A stretch of 64,000 nt of DNA from Candidatus Krumholzibacteriota bacterium (lineage in GTDB: Bacteria > Krumholzibacteriota > Krumholzibacteriia > LZORAL124-64-63): NCBI GenBank assembly GCA_024275485.1, contig JAJRZA010000050.1, positions 1 through 64,000 on the forward strand. Direction: 5' to 3'. The position numbers were made by a program, and so were the translations under genes. The stretch's first letter is position 1; each line of letters starts with the position of its first letter. The notes beneath the pieces were generated by a model, which was not told the DNA's origin, made no database searches, and saw only the letters and a program-made list of their open reading frames with translations. Below are positions 1 to 8,517 of this stretch, piece after piece.

Positions 1-145
1 CGTGGAAATGGTCATGCCTGGTGACAACATCAAGATGACCGTGGAATTGATCACACCGATCGCCATGGAAGAGGGCCTGCGCTTCGCCATTCGCGAAGGT
101 GGCCGAACCGTTGGCGCCGGTGTAGTGGCCAAGATCACCGAGTAG
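1..145 (+). CDS. tuf: Elongation factor Tu, C-terminal end (partial)
   Basis: The last 47 residues and the TAG stop of EF-Tu are present; the rest lies left of the window. The frame opens at base 2. Domain III motifs [12 protein letters not shown] and [14 protein letters not shown] are near-invariant in bacterial EF-Tu. EF-Tu with GTP brings aminoacyl-tRNA to the ribosome. A tuf gene directly before rpsJ is the usual str/S10 junction. A hairpin just after the stop may partly separate tuf from the S10 operon. Confidence 0.97.
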   Translation, partial: VEMVMPGDNIKMTVELITPIAMEEGLRFAIREGGRTVGAGVVAKITE

Positions 146-153
146 TGTTTCGA

Positions 154-197
154 GCGGGGATGGCTTTGGTCATCCAATCAGTGATCCCCGCAGTTTT
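154..197 (+). terminator. Hairpin after tuf, possible weak terminator
   Basis: A perfect 8-bp inverted repeat (GCGGGGAT at 154-161 with ATCCCCGC at 184-191) begins 9 bases after the tuf stop and is followed by AGTTTT. The T-run is short and the loop long, so termination is probably partial. The remaining 140 bases up to rpsJ hold no promoter that I can assign with confidence. Confidence 0.5.
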
Positions 198-336
198 GAT
201 CAATGATTGAAGACGCCCGAAAGGGTAAGCGACAGGTGAGCAGACGCTGGATTGGTTCAGAGTTTTTAGTTTCCGGCAACGGTGCCAAACCGAACCTGCC
301 TGGCGACGCTGGAGTAACCATCGCAAAGGAGTGAAC

Positions 337-645
337 GTGGCTCGACAGAAAATAAAAATCAGGTTGAGGGCTTACGAGCCCGCGGTTCTGGATCGATCGG
401 CTGAGGTCATCGTTTCGACCGCCTTGAAGACCGGAGCCCTGGTGCGGGGGCCTATTCCTCTTCCCACCAAGAAAAGCATCTACACGGTTTTGCGTTCACC
501 TCACGTGAACAAGAAATCACGTGAACAGTTCGAAATGAGAATCCACAAGCGGCTGATCGAGATCGAAAATTCGACTCCTCAGACCATGGAATTCCTGAAG
601 AAGCTGACCCTCCCGGCCAGCGTGGACGTCGAGATCAAGGTCTGA
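337..645 (+). CDS. rpsJ: Ribosomal protein S10
   Basis: S10 is a 30S head protein and also the antitermination factor NusE. The 102-residue product begins [15 protein letters not shown] and carries the conserved GPIPLPTKK and [13 protein letters not shown] stretches. Of two in-frame GTG codons, the one at 337 is chosen because AAGGAG ends 5 bases upstream and this gives the usual N-terminus; the GTG at 331 overlaps that ribosome-binding site. It is the first gene of the S10 cluster, 38 bp before rplC. Confidence 0.97.
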   Translation: MARQKIKIRLRAYEPAVLDRSAEVIVSTALKTGALVRGPIPLPTKKSIYTVLRSPHVNKKSREQFEMRIHKRLIEIENSTPQTMEFLKKLTLPASVDVEIKV

Positions 646-683
646 TTCCACTGCGTGGAGCGGTTGCAAGGGAGTAAGTAAAA

Positions 684-1304
684 ATGATCGGTTTGATCGG
701 CACAAAACTCGGTATGACCCGACAGTTCAACGAGGATGGCCGCAGCATCCCCGTTACGGTAATTCAGGCGGGACCCTGCGTGGTTACCCAGGTCAAGAAC
801 GAGAAAACGGATGGCTACAGCGCTGTGCAAATTGGTTACGGCGCCAAAAAAGCCAAAAATACGCCCATGCCTATGCAAGGGCACTTTCGCAAGGCCAAGA
901 CTGACCCTCTGCGGACTGTCATCGAGTATCGTGTTGATGGAAAACACGAATACAACCTCGGTGATTCCGTGGATCTGTCGGTCTTCGCCGAGACCAAAAC
1001 GGTTGATGTGACGGGCACCACCAAGGGACGCGGTTTCGCCGGCAGAATCAAACGCCACGGACAGCACCGCGGTCCCGACGGTCATGGTTCCCAGAATGTT
1101 CGCGACATGGGCTCAATCGGTATGCATACCTTTCCTGGTCGAGTGACCAAGGGAAAGCCAATGCCGGGGCACTATGGCGCCAAGCGTGAAACCAAGAAGA
1201 ACCTTGAGGTTGTCGCCATTGATCAGGAACGCAACCTGATTTTGGTCAAAGGCAGCGTACCAGGGCACAAGAACGGAATCGTTTTTATCCGGGCCAGCCG
1301 GTAA
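684..1304 (+). CDS. rplC: Ribosomal protein L3
   Basis: L3 is an early-assembling 50S protein that reaches toward the peptidyl transferase centre. The 206-residue product starts MIGLIGTKLGMTRQF. It contains the L3 signature around TKGRGFAGRIKRHG followed by GPDGHGSQNVRDMGSIG, the loop that contacts 23S rRNA. The length is normal for bacteria. AAGGGAG precedes the ATG. It lies in normal S10-operon order between rpsJ and rplD. Confidence 0.97.
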   Translation: MIGLIGTKLGMTRQFNEDGRSIPVTVIQAGPCVVTQVKNEKTDGYSAVQIGYGAKKAKNTPMPMQGHFRKAKTDPLRTVIEYRVDGKHEYNLGDSVDLSVFAETKTVDVTGTTKGRGFAGRIKRHGQHRGPDGHGSQNVRDMGSIGMHTFPGRVTKGKPMPGHYGAKRETKKNLEVVAIDQERNLILVKGSVPGHKNGIVFIRASR

Positions 1305-1340
1305 TAGGTCTGCAGGACCGGAAAGCAACGAGGTAGGGAA

Positions 1341-1970
1341 ATGGCAACGGCAAAACTCTACAGCGAAAAGGGACAAGAGAAGGGCACGGTGGATCTTCCC
1401 GCCAGCCTCTTCGAACAGCCCATTCGCAAGCAAGCTCTTTATGATACCGTGCGGAACTACATGGCCAACAAGCGGCAGGGAACGCACGATACTCAGACCA
1501 GGGCGGAAGTGAATTATTCGACGGCAAAGCTGTATCGGCAGAAAGGCACGGGCCGTGCTCGTGCCGGTAGTGCAGGCAGCCCCACTCGTCGTGGTGGTGG
1601 AGTCGCTTTTGGTCCGCACCCACGGGACTATAGCTACACCATGCCTAAGAAGCTCAAAAGGATTGCTTTGAAGAGTGCCTTGAGTGATCGCGCCAATCAC
1701 GAGCGGGTGTTGGTTCTGGAGGATTTCGATTTCGAAACGCCCAAAACCAAAGACATGGCTGTTGTGCTGGCGGGGTTGAATCTGGAAGGTCGCCATACTT
1801 TGGTGATTTTGCCCGAAGACAACAAGAACCTGTATCGCTCGGCCCGCAACATTAAAGGTGTTCGGGTTCTGCGCTCCAACGAGTTGAATGCCTACACGAT
1901 TCTTTGGGCCGACAACCTGGTCTTCACTCAGAAGGCCCTCAGTGCAGCCGAGGAGGTGTTCGGATCATGA
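1341..1970 (+). CDS. rplD: Ribosomal protein L4
   Basis: L4 lines the nascent-peptide exit tunnel, and in gamma-proteobacteria it also regulates the S10 operon. The 209-residue product has the extended tunnel loop (KGTGRARAGSAGSPTRRGGG) and the globular part ending in AEEVFGS. The usual length and order are kept. Its TGA overlaps the rplW start codon (ATGA at 1967-1970), so the two genes are probably translationally coupled. No E. coli-type S10 leader could be recognised upstream of rpsJ. Confidence 0.96.
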   Translation: MATAKLYSEKGQEKGTVDLPASLFEQPIRKQALYDTVRNYMANKRQGTHDTQTRAEVNYSTAKLYRQKGTGRARAGSAGSPTRRGGGVAFGPHPRDYSYTMPKKLKRIALKSALSDRANHERVLVLEDFDFETPKTKDMAVVLAGLNLEGRHTLVILPEDNKNLYRSARNIKGVRVLRSNELNAYTILWADNLVFTQKALSAAEEVFGS

Positions 1971-2257
1971 AAGACCTGAGCAAAGTCATCAAGCGTCCCA
2001 TGATTACCGAGCAGGGTGCCATGATGCGGGAGATGAATAACCAGTACATCTTCCAGGTGGCGCCTGAGGCGAACAAACTGGAAATCCGTCAGGCCGTGGA
2101 GCATTTCTTCGGCGTCAAGGTTCTCCAGGTTCGCACCATGAACTACCGTGGCAAGATCAAGCGCATGGGTCGGTTCTCCGGCAAGCGCGCCGATTGGAAA
2201 AAAGCAGTCGTGACCTTGGCAAAAGAAGACACGATCGATTTGTTCGACATCGTCTAG
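1967..2257 (+). CDS. rplW: Ribosomal protein L23
   Basis: L23 sits at the tunnel exit and is the docking site for trigger factor and SRP. The 96-residue product begins [16 protein letters not shown] and contains [17 protein letters not shown] and the basic [13 protein letters not shown] segment. The ATG at 1967 is chosen over upstream in-frame codons because it forms the ATGA overlap with rplD, has AGGAGG at 1951 and gives the family N-terminus. Confidence 0.96.
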   Translation: MKDLSKVIKRPMITEQGAMMREMNNQYIFQVAPEANKLEIRQAVEHFFGVKVLQVRTMNYRGKIKRMGRFSGKRADWKKAVVTLAKEDTIDLFDIV

Positions 2258-2276
2258 ATCGGGAGTTGGAAGTAAA

Positions 2277-3110
2277 ATGGCAATCAGAAAACTCAGGCCC
2301 GTAACACCGACTCAGCGTTTTCGCACGGTGGCGGACTTCAGTGAAGTGACTCGGACCGAGCCCGAGAAATCGTTGCTCGAGCCCTTGAAAAAATCCGGCG
2401 GTCGTAACAACCGCGGCCGGATCACTATTCGTCACCGTGGTGGCGGACACAAGCGGCGTTACCGGATCATCGACTTCAAACGCACCAAGCACGGTGTGCC
2501 CGCCAAGGTGTTCAGCATCGAGTACGATCCCAACCGGAGCGCTCGCATCTGCCTGTTGCACTTTATTGATGGCGAAAAACGATACATTATCTGTCCCAAG
2601 GGCATTCAGGTTGGCGACCCTATCGTCTCCGGCCCCGAATCCTCTTTCGAGGTGGGCAATGCTTTGCCTTTGTCCCAGATTCCCCTGGGAACCCTGGTGC
2701 ACAACATCGAACTGACCATCGGCAAGGGCGGCCAGATGGCTCGCAGTGCCGGCAGTTTTGCCCAGGTGATGGCCAAAGAGGGCAACTACGTGACCCTGCG
2801 TCTTCCCAGTGGTGAAGTTCGCATGGTTCACCACAAGTGTTATGCCACCATCGGTGAAGTCGGCAATGCCGAGCATGAAAACATCGTCAGTGGCAAGGCT
2901 GGTCGTTCGCGGTGGCTGGGACGTCGTCCAAAGGTACGTGGTGTGGCCATGAACCCGGTAGATCACCCTCACGGTGGTGGCGAAGGCCGCACCAGTGGTG
3001 GCCGTCACCCGGTCAGCCCCTGGGGCTGGAAGACCAAGGGTTTCAAGACCCGGACCAAGAAGCCGTCCGACGCCTTTATTGTGCGTCGCCGCAAGAGTAA
3101 AAATAAGTAA
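2277..3110 (+). CDS. rplB: Ribosomal protein L2
   Basis: L2 is a core 50S protein needed for subunit joining and peptidyl transferase activity. The 277-residue product matches the family length. It has the central [10 protein letters not shown] block and the C-terminal [18 protein letters not shown] loop, with the histidine that approaches the catalytic centre. The C-terminus is rich in Lys and Arg. It follows rplW by 19 bp and precedes rpsS by 60 bp. Confidence 0.97.
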   Translation: MAIRKLRPVTPTQRFRTVADFSEVTRTEPEKSLLEPLKKSGGRNNRGRITIRHRGGGHKRRYRIIDFKRTKHGVPAKVFSIEYDPNRSARICLLHFIDGEKRYIICPKGIQVGDPIVSGPESSFEVGNALPLSQIPLGTLVHNIELTIGKGGQMARSAGSFAQVMAKEGNYVTLRLPSGEVRMVHHKCYATIGEVGNAEHENIVSGKAGRSRWLGRRPKVRGVAMNPVDHPHGGGEGRTSGGRHPVSPWGWKTKGFKTRTKKPSDAFIVRRRKSKNK

Positions 3111-3170
3111 TCACCGGCTGGAACTGCGGTCTGGTTATTCCGGACCGGCTTTACGGAGGAATTAGAAGAC

Positions 3171-3434
3171 ATGGCTAGATCAATAAAGAAGGGACCGTTC
3201 ATTGACGCGCACCTTATGGCCAAGGTCGAGGCAATGAACGATAAAAACGAAAAGCGGGTTCTCAAAACCTGGTCTCGTCGTTCGACAATTGTTCCCGACT
3301 TCCTGGGCCACACAATTGCCGTGCACAACGGCCGCCAGTTCGTGCCCGTGTACATTCAGGAAAACATGGTCGGCCACAAGCTCGGTGAGTTCGCACCCAC
3401 GCGCACTTATCGCGGCCACACCACCAAGAAGTAG
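3171..3434 (+). CDS. rpsS: Ribosomal protein S19
   Basis: S19 is a 30S head protein that forms a dimer with S13 near the A-site tRNA. The 87-residue product begins [15 protein letters not shown] and has the signature [19 protein letters not shown] and the ending [32 protein letters not shown] precedes the ATG. Length and position between rplB and rplV are normal. Confidence 0.97.
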   Translation: MARSIKKGPFIDAHLMAKVEAMNDKNEKRVLKTWSRRSTIVPDFLGHTIAVHNGRQFVPVYIQENMVGHKLGEFAPTRTYRGHTTKK

Positions 3435-3448
3435 CGGAGGTAGTCCTG

Positions 3449-3796
3449 ATGCAGGCACGTTCATTAGTCCGGTTTGTCCGGGTTTCACCCCGCAAGACAC
3501 GCATTGTCGCCAATCTGATTCGGGGTAAGAGTATTGATGAGGCGCTGGGTATTTTGGCCCTGACGCCCAAAAAGGCTTCGCCGATTTTGGCAAAAGCCAT
3601 TCTCTCGGCTGCTGCCAACGTTCAAGTAAAGAACGACGGGGCAGTTGCCATTGACAATTCGAACATCTTCATCTCGGAGATTCGGATTGATGAAGGCCCC
3701 ACGCAAAAACGGATTCGTCCGCGCGCCCAGGGCCGGGCTTTCCGCATCAACAAGCGGACCAGCCACATCAAGGTAATAGTCGAGTCCAATAGCTGA
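3449..3796 (+). CDS. rplV: Ribosomal protein L22
   Basis: L22 spans the 50S subunit and its beta-hairpin lines the exit tunnel. The 115-residue product has [20 protein letters not shown] near the N-terminus and the hairpin region [19 protein letters not shown] near the C-terminus. The hairpin loop is the site where macrolide resistance changes arise in other bacteria. CGGAGG precedes the ATG, and rpsS ends 14 bp upstream. Confidence 0.96.
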   Translation: MQARSLVRFVRVSPRKTRIVANLIRGKSIDEALGILALTPKKASPILAKAILSAAANVQVKNDGAVAIDNSNIFISEIRIDEGPTQKRIRPRAQGRAFRINKRTSHIKVIVESNS

Positions 3797-3831
3797 GGAT
3801 CCTTCGGGACCAGGCACAAGAAAGGTTGACC

Positions 3832-4506
3832 ATGGGTCAGAAGACACATCCGATCGGATTCCGTTTGGGAATCGTGAAGGACTGGAACTCCACGTGGATC
3901 ACGAACAAGCATTTTGCTGATTGGCTTAACGAAGATCAGCTTCTGCGCAAGTACGTGATGGCCAGAGTCGGCAATGCCGGTGTGGAATCCATCAAGATCA
4001 AGCGTTTCCGTGAAAAGGTGACCATTGTCATCGCCACCAGCCGCCCCGGCGTGGTGATCGGCCGCAAAGGCACCAAGGCGGATCAACTTCGCGCTGAACT
4101 GCAGAAGATGGTCGGAAAGAGCGTCAAGCTTGACGTGGAAGAGGTCAAGAAGCCCGAGTTGAGCGCTCCGTTGGTCGCCGACCACATTGCGGCCCAGCTG
4201 GTGGGGCGTGTCGCCTTCCGCCGGGCCATGAAGAAAAGCATCGCCACGGCCATGCGCATGGGTGCCAAGGGCATCAAGGTGCGTTGTGCCGGCCGCCTCG
4301 GAGGTGCGGAGATGGCCCGCATTGAGACCTACCACGACGGCAGTGTGCCTCTGCACACCCTGCGTGCGGATATCGATTATGGTGTGGCCACGGCTCGCAC
4401 CCAGTACGGTGCCATCGGTGTGAAGGTCTGGATCTGCAAGGGCGAGATCTTCCCTCACGAATTCAAAGAGCAGCTGCGCAAGCAGGTTGTGGAGCAACGG
4501 GCCTAA
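3832..4506 (+). CDS. rpsC: Ribosomal protein S3
   Basis: S3 lines the mRNA entry channel and helps unwind structured mRNA. The 224-residue product starts [13 protein letters not shown]. It holds a type II KH domain with the GXXG loop GRKG (in [12 protein letters not shown]) and the C-terminal domain with [13 protein letters not shown]. The ATG at 3832 is preferred over the TTG at 3826 because AAAGG ends 6 bases upstream and the family begins at MGQK. Confidence 0.96.
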   Translation: MGQKTHPIGFRLGIVKDWNSTWITNKHFADWLNEDQLLRKYVMARVGNAGVESIKIKRFREKVTIVIATSRPGVVIGRKGTKADQLRAELQKMVGKSVKLDVEEVKKPELSAPLVADHIAAQLVGRVAFRRAMKKSIATAMRMGAKGIKVRCAGRLGGAEMARIETYHDGSVPLHTLRADIDYGVATARTQYGAIGVKVWICKGEIFPHEFKEQLRKQVVEQRA

Positions 4507-4573
4507 CGGTCGGTTTTGGAATGCAAGGCCTGGCTCGGATTCACTAGCCGGCAAATGAAGAGGACGACGAATC

Positions 4574-4987
4574 ATGTTGATGCCGAAGCGCACCAAATTC
4601 AGGAAGATGTTCAAGGGCAAACGGCGGGGTATGGCCCTCCGTGGCGCAACCATCGCCTTCGGTGATTACGGACTCCAGGCCCTGGACTGCGGCTGGATTA
4701 CCAGTCGGCAGCTCGAGGCCACCCGTGTTGCCATCACGAGGAAGATGAAACGTCAGGGTCAGGTTTGGATCCGGGTTTTTCCCGACAAGCCCATCACCTT
4801 GAAGCCAGCCGAGACCCGCATGGGTAAAGGTAAGGGCGCACCCGAATACTGGGTGGCCGTGGTCAAACCGGGCCGGATCCTTTTTGAGATCAACGGTGTC
4901 GATTTGACTGCAGCCAAAGCCGCTCTGACCCTGGGCGCAGCCAAGCTGCCTTTCAAGACGCGCATCATCAGCCGTCAGGGAGATTAG
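4574..4987 (+). CDS. rplP: Ribosomal protein L16
   Basis: L16 organises the A-site region of the 50S subunit. The 137-residue product begins [11 protein letters not shown], then has the conserved Arg/Gly-rich start and the [19 protein letters not shown] signature. In many bacteria the arginine near that motif is hydroxylated. The gene lies 67 bp after rpsC and only 4 bp before rpmC, so L16 and L29 are probably coupled. Confidence 0.96.
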   Translation: MLMPKRTKFRKMFKGKRRGMALRGATIAFGDYGLQALDCGWITSRQLEATRVAITRKMKRQGQVWIRVFPDKPITLKPAETRMGKGKGAPEYWVAVVKPGRILFEINGVDLTAAKAALTLGAAKLPFKTRIISRQGD

Positions 4988-4991
4988 TGGA

Positions 4992-5189
4992 ATGAAAGCT
5001 CACGAACTGCGTGATCAATCCCTCAAGGAACTCAAGGGTATCGAGAGGGAAAAAGCCGAAGAGCTGATGCAGCTGAAAATCAAACTCAGTATGCGCCAGT
5101 TGGATAACCCGCTTCAGGTTCGCGAATTGCGTCGCGAAGTGGCCGTTATCAAGACAGTCATCACTGAAAAGCGGGCGGCCGCCAAGTAG
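4992..5189 (+). CDS. rpmC: Ribosomal protein L29
   Basis: L29 is a small helical protein at the tunnel exit beside L23. The 65-residue product has the two-helix pattern MKAHELRDQSLKELK and ELMQLKIKLSMRQLDNPLQV, and ends in the conserved RELRREVAVIKTVITEK. Length is typical. It lies between rplP and rpsQ, as in most bacteria. Confidence 0.95.
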   Translation: MKAHELRDQSLKELKGIEREKAEELMQLKIKLSMRQLDNPLQVRELRREVAVIKTVITEKRAAAK

Positions 5190-5223
5190 AGTATTGGCGA
5201 CTAAAATTCGCCAGGGAGTTGGA

Positions 5224-5490
5224 ATGATGGATAACACCGAAAGAAACATGAGAGCGGTCAGGATCGGCGAGGTCGTCTCCGATGCCAGCGACAAAACCGT
5301 TGTGGTTCGGATTCGTCGCCGTTTCCCGCATCCTCGTTACAAGCGCATTGTAACCAGGACAGCGAAGCTTGTGGCTCACGACCAGGAAAACGAATGCAAG
5401 GTCGGCGATACCGTGAAGGTTATGGCCACTCGTCCCCTCTCCAAGACCAAGCGTTGGCGCGTGGCGGAGATTCTGGAACGGGCCAAATAG
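5224..5490 (+). CDS. rpsQ: Ribosomal protein S17
   Basis: S17 is an OB-fold primary binder of 16S rRNA in the 30S body. The 88-residue product has GEVVSDASDKTVVVRIRR and the signature HDQENECKVGDTVKVMATRP. The frame is open from a TTG at 5194, but the ATG at 5224 (or 5227) is chosen because AGGGAG lies 5 bases upstream of it. The gene follows rpmC by 34 bp. Confidence 0.95.
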   Translation: MMDNTERNMRAVRIGEVVSDASDKTVVVRIRRRFPHPRYKRIVTRTAKLVAHDQENECKVGDTVKVMATRPLSKTKRWRVAEILERAK

Positions 5491-5528
5491 CTTAGGAATA
5501 GTTTGAAGCATTCCGGAGGAATGGTGCA

Positions 5529-5900
5529 ATGATTCAGGAAACAACAAGACTCAAAGTCGCGGACAACTCGGGTGCCAAGGTGGTCGAATGCTTCCGCGTA
5601 TTGGGAGGAACCGGTCGGCGTTACGCTCGTGTCGGTGATGTTATTGTCGCTTCGGTGAAGTCGGCGATTCCCAATGGCAATGTCAAAAAGGGCCAGGTTG
5701 TCCGTTGTGTAGTCGTCAGGACTACCAAGGAAATTGGTCGCAAGGATGGTTCCTACATCCGCTTCAGCGACAATGCCGCAGTGATTCTTCAGCCTGAGAG
5801 TGTGGATCCCATCGGGACCCGTATCTTCGGCCCGGTAGCCCGGGAACTGCGCGGCAAGAGGTTCATGAAAATCGTCTCGCTGGCGCCGGAGGTTCTGTAA
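5529..5900 (+). CDS. rplN: Ribosomal protein L14
   Basis: L14 sits at the subunit interface, forms bridge B8 and binds the silencing factor RsfS. The 123-residue product begins [17 protein letters not shown] and has the conserved [16 protein letters not shown] stretch and the ending [22 protein letters not shown] precedes the ATG. Its TAA shares one base with the rplX ATG (TAATG), indicating coupling. Confidence 0.97.
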   Translation: MIQETTRLKVADNSGAKVVECFRVLGGTGRRYARVGDVIVASVKSAIPNGNVKKGQVVRCVVVRTTKEIGRKDGSYIRFSDNAAVILQPESVDPIGTRIFGPVARELRGKRFMKIVSLAPEVL

Positions 5901-6214
5901 TGCGGATTCGCAAAAACGATAAGGTCCGCGTTATGAGCGGTAATGACCGTGGCAAGGAAGGCAAGGTTCTTAAAGTCTTCCCTGTCCAAAACCGGATTAT
6001 TGTCGAGAAGATCAACATGATCAAACGTCACACCAAGGCGAGTAAAGATATGCCTCAGGGTGGCATCTTAGAGCAGGAAGCCCCCATTGAGGCCTCCAAT
6101 GTATTGCTGGTCTGCCCCAATACAGGGAAGCCGACCCGTATTGGCAAGCAACTCCTGTCCGACGGCAGCCGCGCTCGTGTGAGCAAAAAAAGCGGCGAGA
6201 TGCTGAACGACTAG
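5900..6214 (+). CDS. rplX: Ribosomal protein L24
   Basis: L24 starts 50S assembly and lies near the tunnel exit. The 104-residue product opens with a KOW motif (VRVMSGNDRGKEGKVLKV) and has the IVEKINMIKRHTK segment typical of the family. Its start overlaps the rplN stop by one base. It ends 22 bp before rplE. Confidence 0.96.
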   Translation: MRIRKNDKVRVMSGNDRGKEGKVLKVFPVQNRIIVEKINMIKRHTKASKDMPQGGILEQEAPIEASNVLLVCPNTGKPTRIGKQLLSDGSRARVSKKSGEMLND

Positions 6215-6236
6215 TCGTCGGTGAGAGGAAAAGACA

Positions 6237-6785
6237 ATGGCTGCTGAAAAGCCCCGTTTGCGAGAAAAATTTGAGCAGGAAGTTGCTCCGGCCCTGCAGG
6301 AAAAATTCGAGTTTTCGAGCTCGATGGAAATTCCCAAGCCGGTCAAGGTTGTGCTCAACATGGGGTTGGGAAAAGCTCCCACAAACCCCAAAATCCTGGA
6401 ATCGGCCGTGGCCGAGCTGGAAACCATCACTGGTCAGAAAGCCGTCAGGACCAAGGCCCGCAAGTCCATCTCGAACTTCAAGCTTCGTGAAGGAATGGAC
6501 ATTGGTGCTCGAGTCACTCTGCGTGACGCGCGCATGTGGGAATTCCTGGATAGATTCATCAACTTCGCTCTTCCCCGTATCAGGGATTTCCGTGGTGTTT
6601 CCACCCGGATGAGCGGTGGCGGTGACTATACTCTCGGTTTGAAAGATCAGCTGGTCTTCCCCGAGATTGAATACGATAAGGTTGATGAGCACCGTGGTAT
6701 GAACATCACTATTGTTACCACGGCCAAAAATGATGAAGAAGGACGCGAGCTGTTGTTGCAGCTTGGAATGCCGTTCCGGCGTTAA
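6237..6785 (+). CDS. rplE: Ribosomal protein L5
   Basis: L5 binds 5S rRNA and contacts the P-site tRNA and S13. The 182-residue product has the family motifs [36 protein letters not shown] and the C-terminal [19 protein letters not shown]. The length is as expected. It precedes rpsN by 14 bp in the standard spc order. Confidence 0.97.
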   Translation: MAAEKPRLREKFEQEVAPALQEKFEFSSSMEIPKPVKVVLNMGLGKAPTNPKILESAVAELETITGQKAVRTKARKSISNFKLREGMDIGARVTLRDARMWEFLDRFINFALPRIRDFRGVSTRMSGGGDYTLGLKDQLVFPEIEYDKVDEHRGMNITIVTTAKNDEEGRELLLQLGMPFRR

Positions 6786-6799
6786 CCGAGGAGTTTGAA

Positions 6800-6985
6800 G
6801 TGGCCCGAAAAGCATTAATTGCCAAGGCCAAGCGTAAGCCCCGCTTTCAGGTGCGAGCTTACAACCGTTGTCGTCGCTGTGGACGACCCCGGGGTTACAT
6901 CCGGAAGTTCGGCGTTTGCCGTATTTGCTTTCGCCAGTTGGCTCTCAACGGCGATATACCCGGAATCACCAAGGCCAGTTGGTAG
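6800..6985 (+). CDS. rpsN: Ribosomal protein S14, zinc-binding type
   Basis: S14 is a small 30S head protein next to S3 and S10. The 61-residue form is the short zinc-binding version: two CXXC pairs (CRRCGRPRG and CRICFRQLA) form a zinc ribbon, unlike the long zinc-free form of E. coli. The GTG start at 6800 follows GAGGAG. The ending [11 protein letters not shown] is typical. I saw no second S14 in this window. Confidence 0.96.
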   Translation: MARKALIAKAKRKPRFQVRAYNRCRRCGRPRGYIRKFGVCRICFRQLALNGDIPGITKASW

Positions 6986-7006
6986 AGCGAACCAGGAGTT
7001 TGTGCA

Positions 7007-7414
7007 ATGAGCATGACTGATCCCATTGCGGATATGCTGACCCGCATCCGGAACGCCACACAGGCGGGACACCGGAAAGTATTGGTACCGGCTTCGAACA
7101 CGAAGCGGAACATGGCCTAGCTGTTGATTCAGCAGGGTTACATCGAGAGGTTTGAAGACCTGGATGAAACCGCCCAGGGCACCCTTCGGCTGACCCTCAA
7201 GTTCTACTTGAAGGACGGAGTGCGCACAGGCGTCATTGAAGGTATCCAGCGCGTGAGTCGCCCTGGTCGCCGGGTTTTCGCCAGCAAAGACAACATTCCC
7301 AAGGTTTGTGGCGGTTATGGTATTTCCATTCTGTCCACAAATCAGGGCTTACTGACCGGGCACCAGTGCCGGATGCGTGGCATCGGTGGCGAAGTGCTCT
7401 GCGAAGTGTGGTAA
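7007..7414 (+). CDS. rpsH: Ribosomal protein S8, interrupted by an in-frame TAG
   Basis: S8 is an essential 30S platform protein. The ATG at 7007 follows AGGAG and opens [19 protein letters not shown], a perfect S8 start. Codon 38 (7118-7120) is TAG. The same frame then runs unbroken to the natural TAA through [20 protein letters not shown] and GGEVLCEVW. Spacing around the stop fits the family exactly, so a single codon is altered rather than bases lost. It aligns with a variable residue after the IA/MA pair in helix 2. Restart at CTG 7121 or TTG 7124 would lose the N-terminal RNA-binding helix. All other spc genes look intact. A base error, a real mutation with another copy elsewhere, or suppression are all possible. 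Confidence 0.9.
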
Positions 7415-7468
7415 TAGCCGTTCCATTCGGACCGGTCGTTGATTGAAATAATCGCGGAGGAAGATTCA

Positions 7469-8008
7469 ATGTCGCGCATAGGCAAAGCCCCAATTACCAT
7501 TCCCGCCGGGGTGACCGTCAAAATTGACGGCAACAACTCGGTGGTCAAAGGACCCAAGGGCGAACACACGCAACACATTCCTTTAGGCCTCGAATTCGAG
7601 GAAAAAGATGGTGTGTTGACCGTAATGTGCCCAGACAATTCAAAACCTGCCCTGGCCAAACATGGTTTGGTGCGAGCTTTGATTGCCAACCAGGTTACCG
7701 GCGTCACTGAAGGCTTCATGAAGAAGCTGGAGATCCACGGTGTGGGTTATCGTGCGGTCGTCAAGGGAAAGATTCTTGACCTTCAACTGCAGTTCAGCCA
7801 TCCCCTGGAGTACTCAATTCCCGAAGGTATTGCAATTGAATGCCCCGATGTCACGCATATCAATGTGTCCGGCATCGACAAGCAGCAAGTAGGACAGGTT
7901 GCTGCCGAGATCCGCGCTTTCCGCAAGCCGGAGCCCTACAAGGGCAAAGGTATCCGGTACGTGGGTGAGAACATCATCAGGAAGGCCGGCAAGGCGGCCG
8001 GTAAGTAG
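7469..8008 (+). CDS. rplF: Ribosomal protein L6
   Basis: L6 sits at the base of the L7/L12 stalk near the sarcin-ricin loop. The 179-residue product begins MSRIGKAPITIPAGVTV and shows the two repeated L6 folds, with HGVGYRAVVKGKILDL and the C-terminal signature KPEPYKGKGIRYVGE. GGAGGA at 7456 fixes the ATG at 7469. The frame is open further upstream, but those codons overlap the ribosome-binding site. Confidence 0.97.
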   Translation: MSRIGKAPITIPAGVTVKIDGNNSVVKGPKGEHTQHIPLGLEFEEKDGVLTVMCPDNSKPALAKHGLVRALIANQVTGVTEGFMKKLEIHGVGYRAVVKGKILDLQLQFSHPLEYSIPEGIAIECPDVTHINVSGIDKQQVGQVAAEIRAFRKPEPYKGKGIRYVGENIIRKAGKAAGK

Positions 8009-8036
8009 GACCGCCTAGGTCGGAAGGTGAAATGAA

Positions 8037-8411
8037 ATGAAGAGCATTAGTGCCAAACGGCGCCAGACAAGGGCCAAACGAAAAATTTCAATCCGTAAAA
8101 AGCTGAACGGCACTGCCGAACGGCCCAGGGTTGCCATTTTCCGGAGCCACAAAAACATTTACGCGCAGATTGTGGATGATGACGAGGGTAAAACCTTGTT
8201 TTCCAACAACGGGGAAAAAGCGGCAGCCGCCGAACTTCCCGAGGGTCTGAGCGGCAAGTGCGCACTGGCCTACCATGTTGGACGAGCCCTGGCCGAAGAA
8301 GCCAAGGGAAAGGGTATCAACGCCATGGTCTTTGACCGTAGCGGGTATCTCTACCATGGTCGTATCGCGGCCTTGGCCCGTGGGCTGAGGGACGGCGGAG
8401 TGAAGGTCTGA
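8037..8411 (+). CDS. rplR: Ribosomal protein L18
   Basis: L18 anchors 5S rRNA in the central protuberance together with L5. The 124-residue product has a basic N-terminus (RRQTRAKRKISIRKKL), the RPRVAIFRSHKNIYAQIVDD strand and the ending GRIAALARGLRDGGVKV. It is followed by a 106-bp gap with hairpins, unusually long for this part of the operon. Confidence 0.96.
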   Translation: MKSISAKRRQTRAKRKISIRKKLNGTAERPRVAIFRSHKNIYAQIVDDDEGKTLFSNNGEKAAAAELPEGLSGKCALAYHVGRALAEEAKGKGINAMVFDRSGYLYHGRIAALARGLRDGGVKV

Positions 8412-8420
8412 TAGGTTCGG

Positions 8421-8448
8421 CTAGATTAGTCCGACTAGATTAGTCCGG
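8421..8448 (+). repeat. Two tandem 14-bp copies upstream of rpsE
   Basis: CTAGATTAGTCCGA at 8421-8434 is followed directly by CTAGATTAGTCCGG at 8435-8448. The two copies differ only at the last base. They lie in the rplR-rpsE gap, outside coding sequence, and look like a recent slippage duplication. Confidence 0.8.
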
Positions 8449-8498
8449 ATATTTCATCCGGAGAATGATCGAAAAAGTCCCCCGGCTCTGCCGGGGAC
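8444..8498 (+). promoter_or_regulatory. Two consecutive hairpins in the rplR-rpsE leader
   Basis: The first hairpin is TCCGGAT (8444-8450), loop ATTTC, ATCCGGA (8456-8462), a perfect 7-bp stem. The second (8477-8498) pairs GTCCCC with GGGGAC and GGC with GCC around a TCT loop, with one bulged C. Neither is followed by a T-run, so termination is unlikely. They sit just ahead of the AGGAG of rpsE and could control S5 translation or mRNA processing. The function is inference. Confidence 0.55.
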
Positions 8499-8517
8499 AA
8501 GACAGGAGCAATTTCAG

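Noticed and set aside
2157-3008. Antisense 283-codon frame over rplB
   Set aside because: It mirrors the strong codon bias of rplB and has no start signal or family resemblance.
3622-4653. Long antisense open frame of 343 codons over rplV, rpsC and rplP
   Set aside because: It is a shadow of three well-supported ribosomal genes, has no ribosome-binding site and no recognisable motif.
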